Source: Parvularcula sp. BBD 1991-13
GTDB taxonomy: Bacteria; Pseudomonadota; Alphaproteobacteria; Caulobacterales; Parvularculaceae
DNA: 64,000 nt
Assembly (NCBI GenBank): GCA_001657385.1
Contig: LYSZ01000003.1
Location: 191,001 to 255,000, forward strand
Reading direction: 5' to 3'
Shown: piece after piece, positions 17,906-27,150 of the stretch
Numbering within the stretch: position 1 is the stretch's first letter
Layout of the letters: each line of letters opens with the position of its first letter
Position numbers and translations under genes: made by a program
The notes under the pieces: generated by a model
The model's input: the letters and a program-made list of their open reading frames with translations, nothing else
What the model was told of the DNA's origin: nothing
Databases searched by the model: none

Positions 17906-18839
17906 GCCGTCGGGCCTTCCTCTTGGGGCGTTCGCCGCTATCATCCGCCAGCGCTTCAAGGCGCGCCGCCGCGTCTTCCAGCCGGCCGGCGATCGCCGCA
18001 AAACGCTGGGCCGAACACGCATTGTCTTCCGCCGGCGACAACGACGGCGGCGCGCGCTCGTCCTTTTCAGTTCGCAACGTCCCGGCGCCATTTGCAACCA
18101 AAAGACTCACAAGACCGCTCACCGCCCGGTCCACATCCTTGCCGTTGACCCGGCGTTTCATGAGGATGGTGCGCATGGCGTATTCGAGCCCGCCGAAAAA
18201 AAGGTCGCGCACAAGCCACATGGGCTGATCGTCGGCGAGGTCGCCGCGCCAGCGCCCGTCGCGAACGACGCCGTCGAACACCGCCACATAGGCGCGGTTC
18301 ATCTTGTAGAGATCGGTGCCTTCATAGGTTTCCGGGTCGCGGTCCGCGGTGGATATAAGCTCCAGCAGGCGGCGCTCCCTGATGATGTTTTCAAGGTGAT
18401 GGCGGGCGAGAAAGGCGAGCCTCGACGCGGTCGTGCGGCGCCGGGCCGCGCCTTCCTGCGCGCCCGCCGTCAGCCGCTCGTAAAACGCCGACAGCACCGC
18501 GCGCGCCAGCGCCTCCTTGTTGCCGAAATAGAGATAGAGCGTTCCCTCCGCCACCTGCGCACGGGCAGCGATATCGGCCATTGTGGTCCCGGCGAATCCC
18601 TGCGCTGCGAAAAGATCGTAGGCGGCGGCGATAATGGCGCCTTCCCTGCCCTCCAGCCGCTCGCGCTGGGTGCGCGCGGGGGGTTTGGCCCCGGTTCCGT
18701 TCGCGGCGCCGTCAGCGGCAGGCGGCTGTTCGCCGGCGCGCCTGGACGGGCGGCGTTTTCCGGATTGTTTCCCAGATCGTTTCGCGGATCGCTTTCCAGA
18801 AGGCCGCTTTCCGGCGCTGCTTGCCGAGACCGCCGTCAT
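17895..18839 (-). CDS. TetR/AcrR-family regulator with long basic tails
   Basis: A TetR-type repressor of 314 residues, longer than the usual ~200. The helix-turn-helix is clear: IIAAAYDLFAAQGFAGTTMADIAARAQVAEGTLYLYFGNKEAL, at about residues 66-110 (given here as landmarks: AGTTMADIA, GTLYLYFGNKE). It is preceded by a ~60-residue Lys/Arg/Ser/Gly-rich low-complexity tail and followed by a C-terminal basic tail. The start at 18839 (ATG, MTAVSASS) was chosen over upstream Mets because it lies just after an AT-rich promoter-like stretch. It is divergent from the atuA-like operon and heads the acyl-CoA dehydrogenase operon, so it probably controls both in response to an acyl-CoA (inference from family and position). 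Confidence 0.87.
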   Translation of the reverse strand: MTAVSASSAGKRPSGKRSAKRSGKQSGKRRPSRRAGEQPPAADGAANGTGAKPPARTQRERLEGREGAIIAAAYDLFAAQGFAGTTMADIAARAQVAEGTLYLYFGNKEALARAVLSAFYERLTAGAQEGAARRRTTASRLAFLARHHLENIIRERRLLELISTADRDPETYEGTDLYKMNRAYVAVFDGVVRDGRWRGDLADDQPMWLVRDLFFGGLEYAMRTILMKRRVNGKDVDRAVSGLVSLLVANGAGTLRTEKDERAPPSLSPAEDNACSAQRFAAIAGRLEDAAARLEALADDSGERPKRKARRHDG

Positions 18840-18862
18840 GGGCGCGCGATGGAAAAATGAGT

Positions 18863-18891
18863 TGTATTCATTATAACTGAGTGATACTTTA
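18863..18891 (-). promoter_or_regulatory. Putative tetR promoter/operator
   Basis: Between tetR and the atuA-like gene lies an unusually AT-rich patch. On the minus strand it reads TATAAT (a perfect -10) flanked by GTAT...ATAC arms 24 bp apart with partly matching TCA/TGA half-sites. A TetR autoregulatory operator overlapping the promoter would be expected here. The dyad is imperfect. Confidence 0.35.
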
Positions 18892-19051
18892 ATTTTCGTT
18901 TCGGGGCAAGCGTCTCGCCGGCCTCTTTCGCCGAACCGCCTTCGTAAGCCTGTCATGGCGGCAGACCGTAATGGCGACGGCGGTATCCCGATGACGCGCG
19001 CTCCCGCCGGAGCGTTTTCGCAGCTTTTAAGGATGGGCCCCTGCGCAAGGA

Positions 19052-20860
19052 ATGAGCACGAAAACAATCAGGATCGGCGGCGCGAGCGGCTATTGGGGCG
19101 AAAGCGCCATGGCGACGCCGCAACTGTTGAAGGCCGGCGGGCTCGATTACATCGTGTACGACTATCTTGCCGAGATCACCATGTCGATCATGGCCCGCGC
19201 AAAGGCGAAAGACCCGGATGCAGGATATGCGGCGGATTTCGTATCTGCCGTACTGACGCCCAATATCGGCGAAATCGCACGTCAGGGCGTAAAGATCGTT
19301 TCCAACGCCGGCGGTCTCAACCCTTCCGCATGCGGCGCGGCGGTCCGCTCACTGATCAGGGACAAAGGGCTCGACCTTAAAGTCGCCGTCATCACCGGCG
19401 ACGACATCACCGGCCGCAAGGACGCGCTGGCCGCAGCCGGCCCACGCGAGATGTTTTCCGGCGCCGGATTTCCGCCCGCTGACAAGATCGCCAGCATCAA
19501 CGCCTATATCGGCGCGGCGCCCATTGCAAAAGCCCTCGGCGCCGGCGCGGACATCGTCATTGTCGGGCGTTGCGTCGACAGCGCGGTGACCCTCGGCGCG
19601 TGCATGCACGAATTCGCCTGGGCGGCGGACGACTGGGACCGGCTCGCCAGCGGCGCCCTCGCCGGGCATATTCTCGAATGCGGCCCGCAAGCGACGGGCG
19701 GCAATTTCACCGACTGGCGGGAAGCGGGGGATATCGCCGAGATCGGCTATCCGGTCGCGGAAATCACCGGGGACGGATCGTTTGTGTTGACCAAGCCGGA
19801 AGGAACCGGCGGCGTCGTCAATCGCGGAACCGTCTGTGAACAGCTGGTCTACGAGATCGGCGACCCGCAGGCCTATCTCCTGCCCGATGTGATCTGCGAT
19901 TTTTCCATGGTCGCCGTCAGCGAGGAAGGTCCGAACCGGGTGCGCGTTTCGCCCGCGAAAGGCCGCCCCGCGCCGGCGTCCTACAAGACCTGTCTCACTT
20001 ACGAGGACGGCTTCCGGGCCGGCCTGATTTTGAGCTTCACCGGCTTTGACGCGGCGGCCAAGGCGAAACGCTTCGCCGAAGCCGCTTTCGCCCGCGCCCG
20101 GAAAACCTTCCGCCAGTTTAACGCCGGCGATTTCACCGAAACCAGCGTGGAAGTCATCGGCGCCAACAGTCAGTATGGAGACGCTTTTCCGACGAACGCC
20201 ATGGAAGTGGCGGTGAAGGTGGCGGCCAGGCACCCGGACGCCATGGGCGCGGGTCTCCTGTTAAAGGAACTCTCCGGGCTCGGGCTCGCCACGCCGCCGG
20301 GGCTTTCCATTTTCGCCGGCGGCCGGCCGAAGCCCTCCCCCGTGATCCGCCTTTTCTCCTACCTGACGCCCAAGGACGACATCACCGTCACGATCGACCT
20401 GGACGGCGAAATCCTGCCCCACAGGGACGCGCCCGGCGCGGCATTCGACGCTGCTGACATCGCGCGGCCGGCGCCGCCCCAGGCACCCGCGTCCGGCGAG
20501 CCGCGCATTGACGTTCCGCTCGTCAGGCTCGCCTGGGGCCGCTCCGGCGACAAGGGCGACAAAGCCAATATCGGCGTCATTGCGCGCGACCAGGCCTACC
20601 TGCCGTATCTCTGGGCGGCGCTCACGGAAGACGCCGTCGCGCGGCGCTTCGCCCATTTCATCGAGAGCGGCGCGGATGCGTCCAGGGTCAGGCGTTACCA
20701 CCTGCCCGGCGTCGGCGCGATCAACTTCCTCATCGACGACGTTCTAGGCGGCGGCGGCGTCGCCTCCCTGCGCAACGACCCGCAAGGCAAGGCGTATGCG
20801 CAAATCCTGCTCACCCATTCCGTTCCGATCCCGGAAAGCATGGCGAAATCCCTTTCATGA
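19052..20860 (+). CDS. AtuA-family protein (acyclic terpene utilisation-like, DUF1446)
   Basis: A 602-residue fusion. The N-terminal ~450 residues are the AtuA/DUF1446 core (landmarks RIGGASGYWGES near the start, SNAGGLNPSACG, GRCVDSAVTLG). The C-terminal ~110 residues form the AtuA-like ferredoxin-fold domain (WGRSGDKGDKANIGVIARD). AtuA is required for citronellol/geraniol breakdown in Pseudomonas, but its reaction is not established. The gene follows the divergent TetR promoter, has GCAAGGA before ATG 19052 and overlaps the carboxylase beta gene by 4 bases (ATGA). It belongs to an operon with acyl-CoA carboxylase subunits. Whether the substrate is a terpenoid is not shown by sequence, so I leave the gene symbol blank. 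Confidence 0.85.
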   Translation: MSTKTIRIGGASGYWGESAMATPQLLKAGGLDYIVYDYLAEITMSIMARAKAKDPDAGYAADFVSAVLTPNIGEIARQGVKIVSNAGGLNPSACGAAVRSLIRDKGLDLKVAVITGDDITGRKDALAAAGPREMFSGAGFPPADKIASINAYIGAAPIAKALGAGADIVIVGRCVDSAVTLGACMHEFAWAADDWDRLASGALAGHILECGPQATGGNFTDWREAGDIAEIGYPVAEITGDGSFVLTKPEGTGGVVNRGTVCEQLVYEIGDPQAYLLPDVICDFSMVAVSEEGPNRVRVSPAKGRPAPASYKTCLTYEDGFRAGLILSFTGFDAAAKAKRFAEAAFARARKTFRQFNAGDFTETSVEVIGANSQYGDAFPTNAMEVAVKVAARHPDAMGAGLLLKELSGLGLATPPGLSIFAGGRPKPSPVIRLFSYLTPKDDITVTIDLDGEILPHRDAPGAAFDAADIARPAPPQAPASGEPRIDVPLVRLAWGRSGDKGDKANIGVIARDQAYLPYLWAALTEDAVARRFAHFIESGADASRVRRYHLPGVGAINFLIDDVLGGGGVASLRNDPQGKAYAQILLTHSVPIPESMAKSLS

Positions 20861-22479
20861 CCGTTTATCAGTCCAAGATCGATCCGCAGTCCGAAAGTTT
20901 CCGGCAGAACCGGGCCGACATGATGCGCCTGGTGGACAAGCTGGCCGAGTTGAACGCGCGCGCCCCGGCGCGCTCGGCCAACCGCAAGGCGCGGTTCGAG
21001 GCGCGGGGGCAGTTGCTGCCGCGCGAGCGACTCGCCCGCCTGCTCGATCCCGGCATGCCCTATTTCGAGATCGGCAATATCGCCGGTTATCTTCTTGATA
21101 CAGATGATGAGGAAAAATCCATTCCCGGCTCGACCATCATGTCGGGCATCGGTTTTGTCGGCGGCGCGCGTTGCGTCATCGTCAACGACGACAGCGCGAT
21201 CAAGGCCGGCGCCATGACCGTCGCCGGCGGCTATCGCCTGCAACGGGCGCAGGAAATCGCGCTGAAGCAGAAGACGCCGTTCATTCACCTGGTGGAAAGC
21301 GCCGGCGGCGACCTGATCAACTATACGGTGGAGGGTTTCCTGCGCGGCGGCACGCTGTTCGCCAACCTTGCGCGGCTCTCGAAAGCGGGCCTGCCGGTGA
21401 TCGCCGTCCTGCACGGATCATCGACGGCAGGCGGCGCTTACATGCCCGGTCTTTCCGACTATGTCATCGCCGTGAGGGGTCGCGGCAAGGCGTTTCTCGC
21501 CGGCCCGCCGCTGCTCAAGGCGGCGACCGGCGAAATCGCGACCGAGGAAGAGCTTGGCGGCGCGGAAATGCACGCCGACATATCGGGGCTCGCGGAGTAT
21601 CTGGCCGAAGACGACGGCGAAGCGCTCCTGGCCGCGCGCGAGGTGGTGGCGCGCCTTGACTGGAACAGGCGTTGTACGGCGCGGGGACCGCGGTCTTTTC
21701 GCGAGCCGGTTTACGACCCCGACGAACTGCTCGGCGTCGTGCCGGTCGATTATCGCAAGCCCTACGACGTACGCGAAGTGCTGGCGCGGGTAGTCGACGG
21801 TTCGGACTTTACCGATTTCAAGCCCCGTTACGGCGTTTCGACCGTCTGCGCGCATGCTGAAGTTCATGGGCGGCCCTGCGGCCTGATCGGCAATAACGGC
21901 CCCATCGACCCGGCGGGGGCGACGAAAGCCGCCCAGTTCATTCAGCTCTGCGAGCAGTCGGACACGCCGCTTGTATTCCTTCAGAACACCACCGGCTATC
22001 TGGTCGGCAAGCAATATGAACAAGGCGGCATGATCAAGCATGGATCGAAAATGATCCAGGCTGTCACGAATGTCAGCGTACCGCGCATCACGTTCATGAT
22101 CGGCGCCAGCTACGGCGCGGGCAATTACGGCATGTGCGGGCGCGGCTACGATCCTGATTTCTGCGTCACCTGGCCCAACGCCTCCACCGGCGTCATGGGC
22201 GGCGAACAGGCCGCGCAGGTGATGACAATCGTCGCCGAGGCCGCCGCGGCGAAGGCCGGGACCGAGGTGAACCGGGAGCAGATGGCGATGCAGGAAAAGA
22301 TGCTGACGCATATGTTCGACCGCCAGGCCGGGGCGTTTTACACCTCGGGCCATTGCCAGGACGACGGCATGATCGACCCGCGCGAGACGAGGCGGACACT
22401 CGGCTTCCTGCTCGCGACGGTCGAGGAGGCGCGCGCCCGCCGCCTTGCGCCGAACAGCTTCGGCGTCGCCAGAATGTAG
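20857..22479 (+). CDS. Acyl-CoA carboxylase beta subunit (carboxyltransferase)
   Basis: A 540-residue biotin-dependent carboxyltransferase of the methylcrotonyl/geranyl-CoA carboxylase family. Both crotonase-like halves are present: N-half with GSSTAGGAYMPGLSDYVI and FLAGPPLLKAATGE; C-half with GLIGNNGPIDPAGATKAAQFI, FLQNTTGYLVGKQYEQGG and IGASYGAGNYGMCGRGY. It moves CO2 from carboxybiotin to a CoA thioester. The region between VESAGGD and FANLARL differs from the LPRQxxVFPD..FGR..YNQ stretch of classical methylcrotonyl-CoA enzymes, so the substrate may differ. It works with the alpha subunit encoded two genes downstream. Confidence 0.9.
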   Translation: MTVYQSKIDPQSESFRQNRADMMRLVDKLAELNARAPARSANRKARFEARGQLLPRERLARLLDPGMPYFEIGNIAGYLLDTDDEEKSIPGSTIMSGIGFVGGARCVIVNDDSAIKAGAMTVAGGYRLQRAQEIALKQKTPFIHLVESAGGDLINYTVEGFLRGGTLFANLARLSKAGLPVIAVLHGSSTAGGAYMPGLSDYVIAVRGRGKAFLAGPPLLKAATGEIATEEELGGAEMHADISGLAEYLAEDDGEALLAAREVVARLDWNRRCTARGPRSFREPVYDPDELLGVVPVDYRKPYDVREVLARVVDGSDFTDFKPRYGVSTVCAHAEVHGRPCGLIGNNGPIDPAGATKAAQFIQLCEQSDTPLVFLQNTTGYLVGKQYEQGGMIKHGSKMIQAVTNVSVPRITFMIGASYGAGNYGMCGRGYDPDFCVTWPNASTGVMGGEQAAQVMTIVAEAAAAKAGTEVNREQMAMQEKMLTHMFDRQAGAFYTSGHCQDDGMIDPRETRRTLGFLLATVEEARARRLAPNSFGVARM

Positions 22480-22490
22480 GAAACGACCCC

Positions 22491-23300
22491 ATGCCCCACC
22501 TTCCCTCTACGGAGAAATTGATCCTTGATTTGAGCAATGGCTGGCTCACGGTCTGGCTCAACACGCCCGACAACCGCAACGCCCTGTCCGAGGACCTGGC
22601 CGCGGAATTGACGGCGACCCTCGCCGCCATTCGCGACGATCGGTCCGTGCGCGGCCTGACGCTGCGCGGCAAGGGCGGCGTCTTTTGCGCCGGCGGCGAC
22701 GTCAAGGCCTTTATGGCCGGCCTTTCGGACGGCGCGGACCATGACGCCGTCGCCGCCATGAACAAGAGCGGCGGCGCGCTGTTCCAACAGGTCAACGAAG
22801 CGCCGCAAGTCGTCATCGCCATGGTCGAAGGCGCGGCGATCGGCGGCGGCATGGGACTTGCCTGCTGCGCCGACATCGTGATCGCCGCGCGCGAGGCGAC
22901 GTTCTCGCTCACCGAAACCCAAATCGGCATTCCGCCGGCGCAGATCGCGCCTTATGTGATAGGGCGCATCGGCCTGCCCGCCGCGCGGCGGCTGATGCTG
23001 ACCGGCGCGCGTTTCGACGGGGCCTATGCGGCGTCGATTGGCCTAGCCGATGAGGTTGCGGAGGACGCGAAAAGCCTGGAAGCGCTGGAGGCTGACTTCC
23101 GCCGCGGCGTCCTGCGCTGCGCCCCCGGCGCCAACGCGGCGACCAAGGCCCTGGCGCTGTCGGCGGCGCGTCTTGACAGAAACGAGATGATCGAGCGCGC
23201 CGGCGCCGTCTTCGCGGAATGCCTGCTCGGCGAGGAAGGGCGGGAAGGCGTTTCCGCGTTCATCGAAAAGCGAAAGCCGCGCTGGGCCCTACAGGAATAG
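22491..23300 (+). CDS. Enoyl-CoA hydratase/isomerase family protein
   Basis: A 269-residue crotonase-fold protein. It has the oxyanion-hole motifs FCAGGDVKAF (about 66-75) and GAAIGGGMGLACCADIVIA (about 112-130), and the C-terminal region with SLTETQIGIPP. It likely hydrates the carboxylated enoyl-CoA formed by the neighbouring carboxylase, as AtuE or LiuC do in geranyl-CoA and leucine degradation (role inferred from context). ATG 22491 preceded by AGGAAACG, 11 bp after the beta subunit stop. Longer upstream readings lie in another frame of the carboxylase and are discarded. Confidence 0.88.
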   Translation: MPHLPSTEKLILDLSNGWLTVWLNTPDNRNALSEDLAAELTATLAAIRDDRSVRGLTLRGKGGVFCAGGDVKAFMAGLSDGADHDAVAAMNKSGGALFQQVNEAPQVVIAMVEGAAIGGGMGLACCADIVIAAREATFSLTETQIGIPPAQIAPYVIGRIGLPAARRLMLTGARFDGAYAASIGLADEVAEDAKSLEALEADFRRGVLRCAPGANAATKALALSAARLDRNEMIERAGAVFAECLLGEEGREGVSAFIEKRKPRWALQE

Positions 23301-23314
23301 GCAGGATACGGATC

Positions 23315-25324
23315 GTGACCAAGGGCGAAACTCCAATTGCAATCATCCTTGTCGCCAATCGCGGCGAGATCGCCTGCCGCATAGCGCGCACAGCGAAAGC
23401 CATGGGCCTTCGCGTCATCGCGGTATACGCCGAGGCCGACGCGGGCGCGCCGCATGTAATGGCGGCGGACGAAGCGGTTTGCATAGGCCCTGCGCCGGCG
23501 GCCGAATCCTACCTGAACGCGGGGCGCATTCTTGACGCCGCCAAAGCCTCCGGCGCCGACGCGATCCATCCGGGCTATGGCTTTCTGTCGGAAAACGCCG
23601 CTTTCGCGCGCGCCGTCGTCGACGCCGATCTCGTCTTCATCGGTCCGCCCCCGGAAGCAATCGACCTGATGGGCGACAAGGCCAAGGCCAAGCGGCGCAT
23701 GATCGATGCGGGCGTGCCTTGCGTCCCCGGTTATCAGGGGGAAGACCAATCGGACGATGCGCTCGTCGAGGCGAGCAAAGAAATCGGCTACCCCCTCATG
23801 GTGAAAGCGGCGGCCGGCGGCGGCGGGCGCGGCATGCGCCTTGTCGAGGACGGGGCGGCCCTCGCTGCGGCCGTCGGAACAGCGCGAAGCGAGGCCGCGA
23901 ACGCCTTCGGATCGGGCGAGCTGATCCTCGAAAAGGCGATCATCCGTCCGCGTCATGTAGAGATTCAGGTCTTCGCCGACGCCCATGGCGGTACGATTCA
24001 TCTGGGCGAACGCGACTGCTCCGTGCAGCGACGGCATCAGAAGGTTCTTGAGGAAGCCCCCTGCCCGGTCATGACCCCGGCGCTGCGCGAGGCGATGGGT
24101 GCGGCTGCGGTGAAAGCCGCGCGCGACATCAATTATGTCGGCGCGGGGACGGTCGAATTCCTGCTCGACGCCGACGGAGCCTTCTACTTTCTCGAAATGA
24201 ATACGCGCCTTCAGGTCGAACATCCTGTGACGGAGATGGTTTCAGGCATTGACCTCGTGGCGCTACAAATTCGCGTCGCCCAGGGGGAGGCGTTGCCCCT
24301 GCAACAATCCGACGTTGTTCTGAACGGCTGCGCGATCGAGGCCCGTCTCTATGCGGAGGACGTGGGAGCGGGATTTCTGCCCGCGGCAGGCCCGGTCGAT
24401 TACTGGCGCCCGGCCGGCGGGGACGGCGTTCGCGTCGATGCGGGCGTGGCCGCCGGCGGCGCCGTATCGCCCTTTTACGATCCGATGGTGGCGAAAGTCA
24501 TCGCCCATGGCGCGACGCGCAACGAGGCGCGCCGGCGGCTCATCAGGGCGCTGAATGATACGGCGCTGTTCGGAATTGCCACCAACAGGTCGTTTCTCAT
24601 CGACGCCCTGTCGAAACCGGCATTCGCCCGGGGCGAGGCGACCACGGCGTTCATCGCCGAAAACTTCGATGAAAGCGCGCTGGCGCCGCCGCCAATGAGT
24701 GCAGCGACGGCGGCGACGGCGGCTGTCCTGTTGCATCTCGCGGGGCGCGATGCGGCCGCCGCTGCGGCCATCGACGTCCCGGCGCCGCTTCTCAACTGGG
24801 CGAGCGCAACGCCGATTCACACGCCCTATCGCCTGCAATGCCGTGATCAGGTTGAACAGGCAACGCTCGTCCCGCAGGACGCCGATGCATTTATCGTGCA
24901 GGCCGGAGGAGACGACGAGGTTGCCATCCGGATGATAAAACGCGATAAGCACGAGGCGTGCGCCTCGGTCGATGGCGTTCGTACGCGCGTATTTTTCAAT
25001 GTCGATGGCGCGCGCATCCAGATCGCCCTCAACGGCCGCGACTTCGACATCGTCAACCTCAATGCGGTTTATGAATCTACAGCGGACGCGGCCGGGGCGG
25101 GCGCCGTCATCGCGCCAATGCACGGCGCGCTCATCGACGTGTTTGTCGAAAAAGGTCAGACCGTGTCGAAGGGCGAACGGCTGGCCATCCTGGAAGCGAT
25201 GAAAATGCAACATGAACTGACCGCCGATATCGACGGCGACGTCGGCGCGGTCCACTACGCCGCCGGCGCCCAGATCCCGGCGGGGGCGGTGATCCTGGAG
25301 ATCGTCAACGCCGCCGAGCAATAA
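23315..25324 (+). CDS. Acyl-CoA carboxylase alpha subunit (biotin carboxylase + BCCP)
   Basis: A 669-residue protein. The N-terminal biotin carboxylase (ATP-grasp) domain starts with ILVANRGEIACRIARTAK, has the ATP loop KAAAGGGGRGMR and the catalytic-site region EMNTRLQVEHPVTE. A central linker/BT domain follows, then a C-terminal biotinyl carrier domain with AILEAMKMQHEL; Lys630 is the biotinylation site. It carboxylates biotin and hands CO2 to the beta subunit. GTG start at 23315 after an AGGATACG site, 14 bp after the hydratase stop. Architecture and length match methylcrotonyl- and geranyl-CoA carboxylase alpha subunits. Confidence 0.93.
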   Translation: MTKGETPIAIILVANRGEIACRIARTAKAMGLRVIAVYAEADAGAPHVMAADEAVCIGPAPAAESYLNAGRILDAAKASGADAIHPGYGFLSENAAFARAVVDADLVFIGPPPEAIDLMGDKAKAKRRMIDAGVPCVPGYQGEDQSDDALVEASKEIGYPLMVKAAAGGGGRGMRLVEDGAALAAAVGTARSEAANAFGSGELILEKAIIRPRHVEIQVFADAHGGTIHLGERDCSVQRRHQKVLEEAPCPVMTPALREAMGAAAVKAARDINYVGAGTVEFLLDADGAFYFLEMNTRLQVEHPVTEMVSGIDLVALQIRVAQGEALPLQQSDVVLNGCAIEARLYAEDVGAGFLPAAGPVDYWRPAGGDGVRVDAGVAAGGAVSPFYDPMVAKVIAHGATRNEARRRLIRALNDTALFGIATNRSFLIDALSKPAFARGEATTAFIAENFDESALAPPPMSAATAATAAVLLHLAGRDAAAAAAIDVPAPLLNWASATPIHTPYRLQCRDQVEQATLVPQDADAFIVQAGGDDEVAIRMIKRDKHEACASVDGVRTRVFFNVDGARIQIALNGRDFDIVNLNAVYESTADAAGAGAVIAPMHGALIDVFVEKGQTVSKGERLAILEAMKMQHELTADIDGDVGAVHYAAGAQIPAGAVILEIVNAAEQ

Positions 25325-25341
25325 CCGGAAAGGAAACCGTC

Positions 25342-26163
25342 ATGACGCCGGAAGCAGACGATTTCAAGGCCGACAGCGACGCCCTCGCCGCTATCCTAGA
25401 CGGCGCATCGACAGATGTCTTCAGTATGCCGACACAATTCAAGGCATGGACGATCGAAGATGTCATCGCGCATCTTCATATGTGGAACTGCGCCGCGATG
25501 CTGACCCTTGACGACCGAGATGCGTTTACGGACTTCCTCAAGGCCGTTGTCCAGGCGATGATCGCCGGCAAATCCCACATGGAAGTTCAACGCGCATGGC
25601 TGGACGCGCATGAAGACGGCGCGCGCGGAGCGGATCTGGTCGAGCGCTGGCGCCAACGCTATGAGACAACCGCGAGCGCATACCGCAACGCCGATCCGGA
25701 GGTCCGACTTGCGTGGGCCGGCCCGGAGATGAGCGCGCGGGCCGCCATTGTCGCGCGCCAGATGGAAACCTGGGCCCACGGACAGGCCGTATTCGACATC
25801 CTCGGCCTTGTGCGCGAAGAAGCCGATCGTGTAAGGAATATCTGTCATCTGGGCGTGACCACCTATAGCTGGACATTCCGCAATCGTGGAGAGGAGCCGC
25901 CCAGGCCAAAGCCTTTCGTGCGGCTTGCCGCGCCCTCCGGCGCCATATGGGAATGGAACGAACCGCAAACGGATAATCTTGTTTCAGGGATCGCCGTCGA
26001 GTTTGCGCAAGTCGCCGCCCAGACGCGCAACATCGCCGACACGGCCCTTGAAACAAAAGGCGCTGCGGCCGAACGCTGGATGCGCTTCGCGCAATGTTTC
26101 GCAGGCCAGCCGGAAACGCCGCCGGCCAGGGGAATCCGGTTTCGGGTCTCGCGTCCGGCGTAA
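25342..26163 (+). CDS. TIGR03084-type protein (DinB/maleylpyruvate-isomerase-like fold)
   Basis: A 273-residue protein with a DinB/MDMPI-like four-helix metal-binding pattern: an early His in IEDVIAHLHMWN (about residues 42-53) and a second site in ARQMETWAHGQAVFD (about 138-152). Members of TIGR03084 are found beside AtuA/acyl-CoA carboxylase genes, as here, but no activity is established. It is the last gene of the rightward operon, 17 bp after the alpha subunit, with GGAAAGGAAAC before ATG 25342. Related fold members use a thiol cofactor for isomerisation; extending that to this protein is speculation. Confidence 0.75.
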   Translation: MTPEADDFKADSDALAAILDGASTDVFSMPTQFKAWTIEDVIAHLHMWNCAAMLTLDDRDAFTDFLKAVVQAMIAGKSHMEVQRAWLDAHEDGARGADLVERWRQRYETTASAYRNADPEVRLAWAGPEMSARAAIVARQMETWAHGQAVFDILGLVREEADRVRNICHLGVTTYSWTFRNRGEEPPRPKPFVRLAAPSGAIWEWNEPQTDNLVSGIAVEFAQVAAQTRNIADTALETKGAAAERWMRFAQCFAGQPETPPARGIRFRVSRPA

Positions 26164-26268
26164 TCGACCAGCGCTTTATGCACCTGATGCGCCGCATCGC
26201 GATCAGGGCGACGCGAACCGCGCAACGAAAAGCACGAGAGACGCGCGTGTGGCCCACAGACAGCCCGC

Positions 26269-27150
26269 TCAGCGCAGGCGGTCCGGCTTCAGCCCCGCGA
26301 GGATCAGCGCGCCGTCGAGCGGATCGCCGAGCGGCTTGCACAACCGCGCCGCCGTGCGCTCACGCAGCCACGGTGCAAGGCGCGGCGCCACGCCCCCGGC
26401 AAGGGCGCAGCGCGGCGCGCCCTTGGCGAAAATCGTTTCGATGAAGCGCTCCACGTGCTTGGCCGCATCCTCGACGATGGATCTTGCGATTTCGTCGTCA
26501 CGCTCCGCATAATCGAGAACCATGGGCGCGAACGCGGCGTAATCGCGCGGCGTCGCCTTGTCCATCCATGCAATGGCGCGGCCCGTGTCATGGCCGAAGC
26601 GTTCCGTCACCGCAGCGCTCAGCGGCGTCGTCTTGGTGCGGCCGTCCAGCGCGCGCAGAGCGTGCCGCATGGTGCTCAAGCCAAGCGCGGCGCCGCTGCC
26701 TTCGTCGGAGATCGGAAAGCCGTAACCGCCGATGGTTATCTCCCGGCCGCCCGCCTTGATGAATCCGATGCTCCCCGTACCGAGGATCAGCACCGCGCCG
26801 TCTTCTCCGTCATGGGCGCCGATATTGGCGATCGCCGCATCGGTCTCGATGGCGCTGCGAGCAAAGGGCAACGTCATCGCCGCGGCCTGCTGGCGCACGC
26901 CCGGCCGCGATATTCCCGCAACGCCGAGCCCGGCGGCCGTCGCCGACAGGATCGCGCCGTCGAGGCCGGCCCCGGCGATCGCTTTTTCCGCCGCTCCGAC
27001 AATCGCCTCCTTCAACTTTTCAAGGCCGATACGCGCATTCGCGGGACCGGTTTCCGCCTCGCCCAGGACTGCGCCGTCAAGACCGGTCAATCGCGCCTTG
27101 CAACGGCTGCCGCCAGCGTCAATCCCGAGATAATATTTGATTGCCGTCAT
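26269..27150 (-). CDS. BadF/BcrA-type amino-sugar kinase (GlcNAc and/or MurNAc)
   Basis: A 293-residue ASKHA-fold kinase of the BadF/BadG/BcrA/BcrD ATPase family: phosphate-1 loop YYLGIDAGGSRCKARL at residues 5-20, ILGTGSIGF (phosphate-2 region) and ALAGGVAPRL (adenosine motif). In this family are GlcNAc kinases and Clostridium MurK, which phosphorylates both GlcNAc and MurNAc. In this locus it would feed MurQ and NagA with 6-phosphates (inference from neighbours). ATG 27150 overlaps the symporter stop (ATGA). Readings starting farther upstream lie within the symporter gene and are discarded. Confidence 0.85.
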   Translation of the reverse strand: MTAIKYYLGIDAGGSRCKARLTGLDGAVLGEAETGPANARIGLEKLKEAIVGAAEKAIAGAGLDGAILSATAAGLGVAGISRPGVRQQAAAMTLPFARSAIETDAAIANIGAHDGEDGAVLILGTGSIGFIKAGGREITIGGYGFPISDEGSGAALGLSTMRHALRALDGRTKTTPLSAAVTERFGHDTGRAIAWMDKATPRDYAAFAPMVLDYAERDDEIARSIVEDAAKHVERFIETIFAKGAPRCALAGGVAPRLAPWLRERTAARLCKPLGDPLDGALILAGLKPDRLR

